Shown here one piece after another: positions 1 to 10,500 of a DNA stretch of 35,000 nt. Within the stretch, counting starts at the first letter, position 1. The number at the start of each line of letters is the position of its first letter. The notes beneath the pieces are model-generated. The model was not told the DNA's origin and made no database searches. It worked only from the letters and a program-made list of their open reading frames with translations. Both the position numbers and the translations under genes were made by a program. Location of the stretch: assembly GCA_011800805.1 (NCBI GenBank), contig MPNW01000785.1, forward strand, positions 5,075-40,074, read 5' to 3'. The DNA comes from Hirudo medicinalis (Eukaryota; Annelida; Clitellata; Hirudinida; Hirudinidae).

Positions 1-364
1 CTCAGACGACTCCGTCTGTTTGAAGGTCATCATTATCACATTGCCATCAGATCATTATCATCACCATCAGATCATTACCATCACCATCACATTTCTTCAT
101 TCATTCATCCACTCACTCACTCACTCACTCACTCATTCAATCATTTGTATAGCTTATCAACATTTTCTTCACACATCCATGAATCCATCCTCTCCCACTT
201 CAAACGTTCAACTCATATTTCTGAGTATCTTTATTTATTAATTCCAGTAATTAAATAATTAAATAATTTGTCAACTTTATTTCTCAACTACTTCTTCCAT
301 CCTCATCTCTGGACTTTATCCATCCATCCATTCATCCATACAGCTATGCTCGACTGAAAGCATA

Positions 365-500
365 AAAGAGATGGATGGGTAAGAGTGCTCAACTTGCAGA
401 GTTCAAGCCCCACGAAGGACAAGTCATGGAGGTCTTTGGCTGGCATTCCGACCTATTCCAAAACTGACCTTGTCTTAACATTAAAACAAATAAATAATAC
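365..500 (+). repeat. tRNA-derived SINE-like element
   Basis: A tRNA-like head runs from about 370 to 412: an A-box-like TGGATGGGTAAG at 372-383 and a good B box (AGTTCAAGCCC, 400-410), as in RNA polymerase III promoters. A unique body of about 60 bases follows, then an A-rich tail (AAACAAATAAATAA) grading into AATA and AAT microsatellite. Head, body and A-rich tail fit a SINE. The family is not identified, and the 5' end is uncertain. Confidence 0.45.
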
Positions 501-766
501 AATAAATAATAAATAATAATAATAATAATAATTAATAAATAATGCAATTTATACAATGCAATACAATATTGGTGGCGACATCCACACCTTGTGACATCAC
601 TTTAAGGACTCTCATGACCTTTTCCATAACCTTTTCCAGGATTGCTTCACGATCGGTGACGAACATCATAAATTTCATCATAATGTGTAATTCAAAACAT
701 TACAATCCGTAACTACAAAAAATATCAACACTCTTCCACGTCTCATCGAACAGAAAGTTTAAAGCT

Positions 767-1010
767 TCAAAAGTCAAACACGGTCAAGAAAGCCGAACGA
801 CTCTTTGAACTCCTTCTTGTTATCCTCGAGCTTGACTGGCCGAACTTTGGAGGCTCTCCTCTCAAAAGGACACCGATAGGACCAGTCTTAGGGCTCAAAG
901 GTCGGTCGGGTTTTGCCTTCTCCGAGGCTCGATTTAGATCCTCGGATGCGTGCCTCTCCGTGTTTCGGGAAAAGACGGAAAATGGAAAGATGAAATGTTT
1001 ATTCATTTTG
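767..1010 (-). other. GC-richer open-frame island of unknown nature
   Basis: This block is clearly more GC-rich than its surroundings and open in more than one frame. On the minus strand a 79-codon frame spans 767-1006. A second minus frame, from about 890 down to a TGA near 777, reads like a protein C terminus (ending SFGFLDRV) and is preceded by a possible acceptor. On the plus strand a 78-codon frame is also open. None resembles the remainder of the MEX3 KH domain or another family I recognise. It could be an exon of an unknown gene or an old transposon fragment. Confidence 0.2.
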
Positions 1011-1514
1011 TCTTGATTTATGCCCTGTTATTGCTGACGATGAAGTTAATCGCTGGCAGATTTGTGAGCTTCCTGTTTTAACTCAGACAAACTCTTTAGC
1101 CATCGTCGTCTTATAAATTGTCTTAGAAAATAGCCTGTTTGAAATATGCTCGAAGATAGATTTGTCACATTTATAAACCATAAGATACGACAAGAATTAA
1201 TTATAAATTCAATAATTTCCCCAGGTAAGTATGAACAATTTAATTAAACTCATAAGGACAAGAAAATTTGAGGATTATAAAAACTATTTCTAAATGTGAA
1301 ATGACTGGAATATTAAATATTTTATGACTTTATCAGTTTGCACTTCAAATTCAAGTTACTGGAAATCAACCTGATCTCCAAAACAGCTTTGATTTGTAGC
1401 ATGTAAAATTTGCACTTGTGATGATTTCCATTTGTAGGTGGAAAAGCACAAACCGTGATGTATTATAGATAAATTTACATAAAAATTAGTCGGTTATATT
1501 TGTTGGAACTTTAC

Positions 1515-1919
1515 CTTGACGGCCAACTATTTCAGCAACATGTTCGGAGCTTGCCACTGGCACCCTTTCAGTTGTGTTTCCTCCAGAGTTTCTGGACTTG
1601 CCACATTCTGAAGGGCCAAGCCACTCTTTGGCAGTACCGTCGCCAGAGGAGGAGGACGCTGACGAAGACGAAGGAGATGGGTGTACTTGCTGTTGATGCT
1701 GCTGGGTGTCTTGCATAGTTACTTTGGCAAGATCTATATCTGAAAATTGCGAATTTTGTTTTTTCTCGGGGATCATGGATGGCGCACTACCCGCTTTTCC
1801 ATTGGCCGCCTGCGAACCGGATAGAGAAACTGGAGTGAAAATCAAACTGCTTGTTTCCTTATTGGCACCGGTTGTAATGACAGGCATTAAGTTTTGGTCT
1901 TTCTCAATATCCCACTGTC
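1515..1919 (-). CDS. mex-3: MEX3-family RNA-binding protein, exon ending inside KH domain 1 (partial)
   Basis: MEX3 proteins bind mRNA through two KH domains and control translation and stability of developmental transcripts; many also have a C-terminal RING finger. The last codons of this exon, just before the donor GTAAAG at 1514-1509, encode ERVPVASSEHVAEIVGRQG, the near-invariant start of MEX3 KH1 ending in the GxxG region. The upstream part is low complexity (Q-rich, then a Ser run followed by GDGTAKEWLG), as is usual before KH1. The exon probably begins at an acceptor (TTTCTAAG, AG at 1921-1920), entering in phase 1. The frame is closed by TAA just upstream, so a further 5' exon is needed unless the ATG at 1887 is used. 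A short ATG-bearing segment near 2010 ending at GTGACT could be that exon, but this is weak. The rest of the gene is outside the window. NDUFS6 lies head-to-head about 500 bp away. Confidence 0.8.
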
Positions 1920-2432
1920 CTTAGAAATTAGATGAAAGTTTATTTATTTTTCAAATGGAAAGCTTTGCCTCGCATCAGATAAATATGAGGAGTCACCAGT
2001 CAAAAACATCCATGCAGGAACGCGCGCAACGCAGCCTAGCAGCGGTCGCAGTGTTTTGGGATGGACTGGAGATAAACATTTATAGAATCATGAAACTAGA
2101 TCATCCAATAGAGCGTTTGTATTTACAGACTGACAATCCAATAGCACAATCGAGAAATAGGTCGTACAAAGTTATTACTAATAAAATTTGATCTATACAA
2201 TTAAAATATTAGCATTTCTTTAATTGGCATGTACATTTTAATGAAAAATAATTTTAGAACACGTTTTATTTAACCACAACAAATACGGCTTCAATTTAGT
2301 TATGACAATTATTTTTAGTAATATTATTTAAACACAAAAATATTTTTAAAAGTAACACAAAAAATAAATTATTATAAAATTGATAATTGAATGCAGTTTT
2401 AGACAAGCCCTCTCCGTAATAAACAGCAAAAA
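1920..2432. promoter_or_regulatory. Intergenic spacer between divergent mex-3 and NDUFS6
   Basis: About 510 bp separate the mex-3 exon (-) from the NDUFS6 start codon (+). Positions 2010-2075 are GC-richer (contain GGAACGCGCGCAACGC), a possible CpG-containing promoter core; the remainder is AT-rich. A shared promoter is an inference from gene orientation. I see no unambiguous TATA box. Confidence 0.3.
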
Positions 2433-3492
2433 ATGTCTGGTCTCGGTTTGAGGTCGTTTACTGGACTTTCGAAAAGAATTTCTGCTCTGCAACTTGCTCC
2501 TGCAAGATTTGCATCTCAACTTATTAAAAAGGATGACGATGTTATAACTCATACTGGCCAAGTGAGTTGATTTTTTTATGCCCTTGGGTAAGGGTCTCGG
2601 GAAAACTTTTAATGAAGAAAAGCTAATAATTCTTTTTGTTACCAGTACTATCCAAAGGGTGATTACAGACAAGCAAGATTTATTGAGAATGTAAAATTGG
2701 TAAGACACCATTGCAGTCCCATTTTTTCATATGTTGCATATATAAGGCTGCATTTTTGACTTTTTTCTAAGTTTCTTGAAATTCTCGTAGGTGAACAAGA
2801 ATTTTGCGATCGACTTGATCAGAGAGGATCCGGTTGTCGTTTGTAAGAAGAGGGTCATATCGAGCAACAGTGGAGGAGCCCTGGGTCATCCAAATGTTTA
2901 CATCAACCTTGTCAGTCATTATGTTTTAATCAGCTGTTGATTGGTCCTATTCTATTATAGGATAGTTGTTTAATCAAATAAATTCAAGGGCTAGGCACCA
3001 ATTCACCTCAAAATGTCTTAAGACAACATAACCAATTTATTTGTTACTATTACATTCTTGTCAATTATATTGTATTCTAGGTCTATGGATTTAAAGAAAT
3101 ATTTATAATCATCTATTTCCTTATTAAACATCATATGTTTTTAGTATTTTAAAAGATTTGCATCAGTGATTTGAAAGTTGAATAAATCGAGGTGATAAAG
3201 GAAATTTATGACTACCTAATGTCTGCAAGAGATTTGTTAATTCATTTATTGCAACCAATGTGTTTTTGAATTTTTTGTTTTTAAAGTTGTTTTTAGTAAA
3301 GTGTAAATTTATTTTTACATAAAAAAAATGCTTTAATAATTTCAAACCAATTCCCAGGATGTACCGGGCGTTCACACCTGTGGATACAGCGGCCGAAAAT
3401 TCGTCCTCCAAAAGTACTACGACGAGAAGACCATGGGCCCCCACATAACCTTCGAGCAGTACTGCAAGGAGGTCGGAGCAGATCCAGAGTGA
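2433..3492 (+). CDS. NDUFS6: NADH dehydrogenase [ubiquinone] iron-sulfur protein 6, mitochondrial (complex I 13 kDa-A subunit)
   Basis: Accessory subunit of mitochondrial complex I, located in the matrix arm at the N-module/Q-module junction, where the family binds one zinc ion. Four exons join in frame: 2433-2561, 2646-2699, 2791-2910, 3358-3492 (145 codons plus TGA), all with GT-AG introns. The N terminus ([17 protein letters not shown]) is basic and lacks acidic residues, as expected of a mitochondrial targeting peptide. Family signatures are THTGQ at the end of exon 1, [12 protein letters not shown] in exon 3 and [13 protein letters not shown] before the last intron. Of the usual Cys-His-Cys-Cys zinc ligands only His94 and Cys109 are evident; the first Cys is replaced in a Ser-rich stretch (Ser85/Ser86) and the last by Ser112 (CGYS instead of CGYC). 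The C terminus extends about 30 residues past that motif. The start is the first ATG of the frame, in context AAAATG. Confidence 0.93.
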
Positions 3493-3572
3493 TTTGCAGC
3501 ACATTTATCGATGTCATCCTAGTTACTTAATAGTAGTTTTCCTGAAATGATTGCAAAATGGCAAGCGTTTTT

Positions 3573-3578
3573 AATAAA
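3573..3578 (+). terminator. NDUFS6 polyadenylation signal
   Basis: AATAAA lies 81 bases after the NDUFS6 stop codon and is followed within about 40 bases by a T/GT-rich stretch (TGTCTGTTGAGCATTTGCCTG), matching a cleavage and polyadenylation site. Confidence 0.7.
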
Positions 3579-3599
3579 ATGTTGCAAATGGAATGTCTG

Positions 3600-4731
3600 T
3601 TGAGCATTTGCCTGTTTTTATTTTAGCCTTTATTGGATGCACTTGAGTCAGATTATGATGACTTAAGATTGAGCTCAAGTCTGCCGTGAGCTTGTTTGTC
3701 GATCGAGAAGGAGTAAGAATAGCCAATCTGGGATTCTGGTTTCTGCTCAATGATGTCTTTTCGATGGGACTTTACAATAATTTAAGATTTTTATTTTTAG
3801 ATATAAGTTTTTTTTAGAGATTTGGTTAATGTGGTTATTAACATAAAATAAAACACGGTTTGCCAGCTGTATGCCATTTAATAAGGCTGTCAGGTACTTC
3901 AAATTGATTGTTAGGCTTTATTAAAGTTACATGGTTCTGGGAGCTTTGCAGTGGAGACTGGGCTGGTTCCATTTCCTGCTTGGCATTTAGTGGAGGAGGT
4001 GTATTATTTCAAAAGCAGTAATGAGTTCAGTCTGTGGGCTTTTTGAGGTGATATTGATTTTATTACTTAAAACAAGACGTCGAATTCATAATAAGTGGTC
4101 CAGTGCTTTTTTTAAATTATTTTGTTGGCTTTTATTGACGAGTGGGTGGGTGATCATTTCGAGGTTCTAAAACATTATTCAAGGTGAATTTCAATTCATT
4201 ATTCAATAGTGGTAATGATAAATGTATGGTAATGACGTATTATAATACAAACGTATGCGATGAATAATGATGTGTGTGTGTTAATTAACGTCCATTTCAT
4301 AACTAGATGATTAGGACGGGATGAATAATGATTGATAAGATATCTTCTTTAAATAGGCTTTGTCGAACATTGATGTCCAACTCATTTTACTCACGCAATG
4401 GACTCAAATAAATAAAATAAATTGAAGAGTAATTGGACCGGTTAACTTTAAATGATTTTTTTGGCTGTCAGAGTTTCGTGAGGTTGCATCGACGAAGTTA
4501 ATCGCTCATCAATGCAAAGCATTAACAAAATTTTATAAATATTTTTAATTGTGTCAAAATGATATTTAATTTGAATATATTTTTAACAAGATATCTTTCA
4601 TTAACTGTTTGGTTTTTGTGAATTCTTTGTTCTATGCTATAAGATTTAATTTTGTTTGTCGGTCTTCGGTAATTCCCAATTTCCAAAGTAGCCCAAATCA
4701 ATATAATTCATTCTATAAACGTAAGAAAATA
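3600..4731. other. Intergenic region between NDUFS6 and DHX9
   Basis: AT-rich sequence with no open frame that looks coding. It presumably holds the NDUFS6 3' flank and the DHX9 promoter and 5' UTR. The frame of DHX9 exon 1 is open upstream to 4609, but the family N terminus begins at 4732. No dispersed repeat or strong motif was recognised. Confidence 0.4.
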
Positions 4732-5990
4732 ATGACTGACGTGAAGGAGTTTTTGTATGGTTGGAGCGGTCGAAGAAAAATCATTCCAAATTACGAAGTA
4801 AAAAACATTGGAAACAAACACAAGCAGAGATTCTTGTGCGAGGTTGGACAATTTAAAAGCGTTTCTTTAACGTTCCTAGCTGAAACTCTGAAACTTTCAT
4901 CAAATTAGAAACACATGTTATAAACAACATCTAGATAGAACTAAGGCCCGTTAATTAATTTGTTTAACACCACAAATATGGATTTTGATTTAAAAATTTA
5001 TACGTAAATTGTATCAAGTGTCGACTGAAAGGTTATGATCATGTTGGTGTTGGCAACTCGACGAGCAAAAGGGATGCCATGTCTAATGCGGCTATGGACA
5101 TGGTAGAGTTTCTAATTCGAAGTAATGTTTTGGAGGCTTCACAAGTTCCAAAGTTTGGAGTGAGTAGCTTATTGATCATTTCTGCGACAGGTTTTTTGTT
5201 GTTGTTATTTTCACAACAAGGAGCATCATTTAAAGCTAAATGATCTAATGTTATTAATCTTAATTATTTATTTGCCTGGTAAATCATATAACCATAATTT
5301 ATCAGTTATCTTTTTACTGATTGTTTAAAACTAGTTTTGATTGTCTTGTATGTGTTCGAGATTAATTTTTCTAAATTATATATGTATATATATATATATT
5401 ATATATATTTATATATATATATATCTTCATGCTTGAAATCACAAATACATATTGTCACTTGACAATTGTCCACAGCAACCCCTGAATAAGAATGCTGAGG
5501 TAGAGACTTCTGTACCATTAACTCAGTCAGTACACAGTTCAGGAGGTGAGTGTCTTCACGAATAATGACACTACGATAAATGCGATGCTTTCTCGACGCT
5601 GTTAATGACGTGACTGAGGCTTTTATCGAGTAAAAAATTCATTTTGATCAACTGTTTATGAGTGAGTTATCATGGGTCAGTTAATTTTGAAAGGATTGCA
5701 TGACTCAATTCGACTGGGTCACAAATTTCATAGCATTTACTTCCTCCGATGCCATTTACTGGCACTCGTACACCAATTAAATATTCGATATTATTGCTGT
5801 TATTATTATTATTATTATTATTTACTAATTAAATATCCAACAGTTACTAATTAATTATTCAACAGCTGCTAATTAAATATTAAACTGTCGCTGATTAAAT
5901 ATTCATCAGTTAACAAAGCCGGTCCAGTGAAAAGATCCCTAAATTCTCAAGAGGCTGCCGATGATTACAACAAGCAAATCCTCCAGGAGG

Positions 5991-6025
<35 letters not shown>

Positions 6026-7501
6026 GTTGTTGTTATAATTGTTATTATTATTATATAATTATTATTGTTACGACATAATTATTATTATTATTGTTGTTGC
6101 TATTACTATTATGATATTATTATTGTTGTTGTTGTTGCTATTACTATTATGATATTATTATTGTTGTTGTTGTTGCTATTATTATTATGNTATATTATGA
6201 TTATTATTATTATTGTTGTTGTTGTTGCTATTATTATTATTGATATTATTATTGTTGTTGTTGTTGCTATTATTATTATGATATTATTATTGTTGTTGTT
6301 GTTGCTATTACTATTATGATATTATTATTGTTGTTGTTGTTGCTATTATTATTATGATATTATTATTGTTGTTGTTGTTGCTATTACTATTATTATCTTA
6401 TTATCGGCGTGATTGTCGTCTAGTTTTGTAAGAGACGTCAATAAACAACAACAACAACAACAACAATCATTATTATGGCCAAGATGAATATTCATCCAGC
6501 CACCACTGGATGTTATTATTAAGACATTAACTATTCATAATTTTAATCCAATCGACAGGCCGAGGACGCCAATTTTTCAGCCGACCTTCATGGCGGGTGG
6601 ACTTTCGAGAATGCCAAGTCACGCCTCCATCAGTTTCTCCAGACCAATAAGATAAAAGCGGATTATAAATTCACTTCTATCGGTCCAGAGCACAGCAGGT
6701 GAATCAAAAACTATGAATGGACGATCGTTTGCCTGTCTGAAAAGTTAACGAACTTTTAAACTGCGACCTGACCCCACATGGTCAGGTGATTTGGGCTGAA
6801 ATGTGTGTACAATTAGAGTGGTATAATTTATTTATGCTTGGACTTGTTTAGATTTAAATACATGTAAAGTATTTCAATGACTGAGAGGTTCTATTAACAC
6901 AAATTAGGTTTTCAACGATTACTGCCCGTTGCTTGACGGATGTGCTAGGTTCGAATGAAAGTAATTGTAAGCATTACGTTGTCGACGAGACATTACGCAA
7001 TGAACGTTACGTCATCCACTACATCACGCTAAGCACGATGTCATCACTGCCGTCATTCTTTTTTCATTTGCCTGTACGTCGTCCGTTTCGCAATTCAGGT
7101 TAGGCCGAATGTTAGCAGAATGGCTGATCCTGTCCGTACAATGAGAGAAAGTGCCAAAGGATTGTTCGACATTTTCATCCAAAACGATGAAAGAACGAAT
7201 GCTTTGCTAGCTAATGTTCATTCAATTCCGAGACTCGTTCTTCATGGCCATCATGAAAATTTATTTTGAAACGTACAAAATGCCATTCCTTAGATTCTCA
7301 AAAAGTTCTCCTAATAATTTACCCCGTTGTTTCGATGGCCGTGATTGGACGACGCGGTTAATTAAGCGTTCAAAAATTCTCCAATCAGCCTCTCACGAGC
7401 CTCTCATTGTGCGGACGGAGTGGGCCTTTCTCTGAAATGGTTGGTCATTGGTGATGAGAATTTAAAATCGATATTAGCGAAAGAGCTGTTTACAGTGTTG
7501 A

Positions 7502-7569
<68 letters not shown>

Positions 7570-10500
7570 ATTGCTATGTTGTCACACGGTTATTATTATT
7601 AATTATTATTTTTATTATTATTAATTATTGTTTTATTAATTATTATATTATTATAATAATTATATTATTATATTATTATAATAATTAGTATTATATTACT
7701 ATTATAATTATTGTTATTAATGTTATTGCTGTGATGGTGTTGATGATGATAATGATAATAATAATAATAATAATAATAGTAGTGATAGGTTATATGATAT
7801 TTATTTAAATAATTATGTTGTTAACATAGTGTGTAAAATTTATTTTTTATCATTGCCCAATTGCTGGTTTAGCTTGACTTGATTTTATTTGAAGAGGATG
7901 ACATTGATGTCAATGACATTGATGTCGATGACGTCAGTATCGATGACGTTAACGTTGATTCTAAGGTCAACGGTTTAATTGTGTAAACGTTGCAATTAGA
8001 TGTCTTGTATTTATTCGAATTTCGTTGCCAGGAACTTCGTTGCAGAGATGACCATATACCTTTCTCAGGCCAGGAGGGGTAAGAACCTAACATGTTTGAC
8101 ATGTTGATAAATATTATTAAAACCAAGATATTGTATTTATCGTCGAACATTTTTGAATTTCAACTTCTGCACTTCAAATCTGGCATTTTGTCAATTTGTC
8201 AGATATAATTTGTCATTAACATATTATAATTTAACATTAACATATTATAATTCGACATTAACACATTGTAATTCGACATTAACATATTATAATTTGTTTG
8301 CACCACATTCAGTCATATCTGCAAGGGAGCAAGGGAACAACAAGCACACCTCGTCGAAGGCTTGTGCACTCTCCCTCATAAGGCAGCTTTTCCATTTGAA
8401 GCTGGTGGAAGCGTACAGTGCTGCCAAAAAGTCGAAGAAATTTGAAGTGAGTGGTGAATGAATGGCTGAGTGAATGAATGGTTGAGTGAATGAATGGCTG
8501 AGTGAATGAATGGTTGAGTGAATGAATGATTGAGTGAATGAATGGTTGAGTGAATGAATGGTTGAGTGAACGAACTCGACAGAGTTCCCCTTCGCCGCAC
8601 AAAATCTTGCTCCAATTCCTGCTTTTGATGATGCTGGTACAGTCGAGTATATTTTTGAATTTACAGTTTTACATGATTATTATGCTTGAAAAAATCAAGT
8701 TAAAAATCACATAATTGGGCATAATAACTAGGATTTATTTGATTAAAAATAGTAATTCAAATAGTGCCAACTGGGGACTACCCAGCATCTTTTGAGAATG
8801 AACCACAAGTTGAACTTTGATTCAAACTTGCAATTACGTCTTTCCATTGTCACCCCTTACTTGAATGATTTTCAATCTCCAGCTGCCGACATTCAAGGTC
8901 GAGGTGAATGTCCCCATCGTGCTCGAGCTCAGCAACCTCCTGGACTGTTACGGCATCACGCCCCGGCCTGTGGATCCGGAAGGCTGTTCCAGGGACTACT
9001 CTCTTTCCCTCCTGTGCAATGCGGACGACTATCTTCTCGACAGCTCTTTGGATACCGAAAGCAGGTTTCGATGGAGCAGGACCGACCAAAGGCAATGCCT
9101 CGGATCTAAGGGGGGCGTGGTCTTTTGGTCGCCACCCATGGCCAATTGGAATCCATGGATGAGTTCTCGCATCGATGACGAGGTAAGGGCAAGGACTACG
9201 GCAACGGTAATTTCGAGCAATAATTTCCCTTATTTAGTGTTTATTTTCCCGTCCAAAATGATAAAAAACATTTAAAGTCCCCCTCGTGGCTCGGGATCGG
9301 GGACCACTAGACGATCGTGCAGCTTAATTTAATAAATTTATTCAATGGACAATTAAGTAAATGTAATTATTATAAATATCATAAATTATTGTTGCCTTCA
9401 TCACGTCCCTTTAATAGTCGTCATCGTCTTCATTGCTAGCAAATGCAAATAAATGCTTTTGGAATCATCATTGTCATCATCATCATCGTCATCATCATCA
9501 TCATCATCAACATCATCATCATCATCATGTTCACTCAGGGAACCATGGAAAGCATCAGCTCGGGATTGCTGAAGTCGTTCGCAGAGAAGCAGAATAAAGC
9601 TGTCTTTCAGAGGGTTCGAGTGATTTGAGATTTTTGATGATAATTCATATTTTAACTTAAGATTTACTTCTTGAAAAACTGGAATATTACATTACTTTTG
9701 TGAGGCAATTAAGGAGAGTCGACTGATTACATGTTAGCAGCAACAACATCAACGACGTCGCAATGACTTCTCATTAGTCCATTTCCCCCATTCCAGGCCC
9801 TCGAAGAGAGAAAGAAACTTCCGATATTTCAGAAAATGGGGGACTTACTCGGGGTCATAAGCTCCTCCCCAGTGGTCCTCATCAGGGGCGAGACAGGCAG
9901 TGGAAAAACCACGCAGGTTCCCCAGTACATCCTGGATGACTTCATTCAAAAGGGCAGTGGTGCACATTGCAACATCATCGTCACACAGGTATATATATAT
10001 ATATGTATGTATTGTTATATATATATTGTTATATATATTATATACTATATACTATTTATATATACTTATTATACTATATAATATATTAAACATACATACA
10101 TATACAGCCCCGAAGGATAAGTGCAGTTTCCATCTCCGAGAGGGTGTCCGACGAGAGATGCGAAAACATGGGCCAATCCGTCGGCTACAGCGTCAGATTC
10201 GAGTCCGTCCTTCCCAGGGCGCACGGCTCCATTCTCTACTGCACCATCGGTAGGTCGAAAGGGTCGACCGCACTGTTTCGAAGGTCACCTATTTGCATCG
10301 CGTCGGTAGCCGAGAATTAGCAGTCACTATTGTATTAAAAAGCGTTTTGTTTTTTTCTGAAAGGGACATTGTTGAGGAAGTTGGAGCTCGGAATGAGGGG
10401 CATTTCGCACATAATCGTGGACGAGATTCACGAGCGCGACATCAACGTGAGTGACCGTCGAATGTTTTCTCATTACACTCGCCCAGTTCTACTCGTTGTT

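Larger units (their letters stand above)
1..1514. other. Repeat-rich non-coding stretch, probably mex-3 intron
   Basis: No exon of a recognisable gene lies here. Positions about 40-150 are simple repeats (ATC-type triplets, then TCAC tetramers). Positions about 365-500 hold a SINE-like element and 480-545 an AATA/AAT-rich tail. The mex-3 exon at 1515-1919 on the minus strand ends at a splice donor, so this stretch is best read as the intron after it; the rest of KH1 and KH2 should lie to the left of the window. A GC-richer island at 767-1010 is described separately. Confidence 0.5.

Noticed and set aside
4609..4731. N-terminal extension of DHX9 exon 1 upstream of 4732
   Set aside because: The frame is open, but the residues do not resemble the family, while [11 protein letters not shown] at 4732 is the standard RNA helicase A start.
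6065..6319. Leu/Ile/Val-rich 84-codon frame
   Set aside because: Pure microsatellite translation with an undetermined base in it.
8153..8461. 102-codon plus frame with LTYYN repeats
   Set aside because: It is made of the 21-bp tandem repeat running into real exon 7, partly in frame; splice signals and homology place the exon at 8313-8446.
8309..8615. Long minus-strand frames rich in His, Asn and Phe
   Set aside because: They are translations of the 16-bp minisatellite opposite DHX9 exon 7 and its intron.
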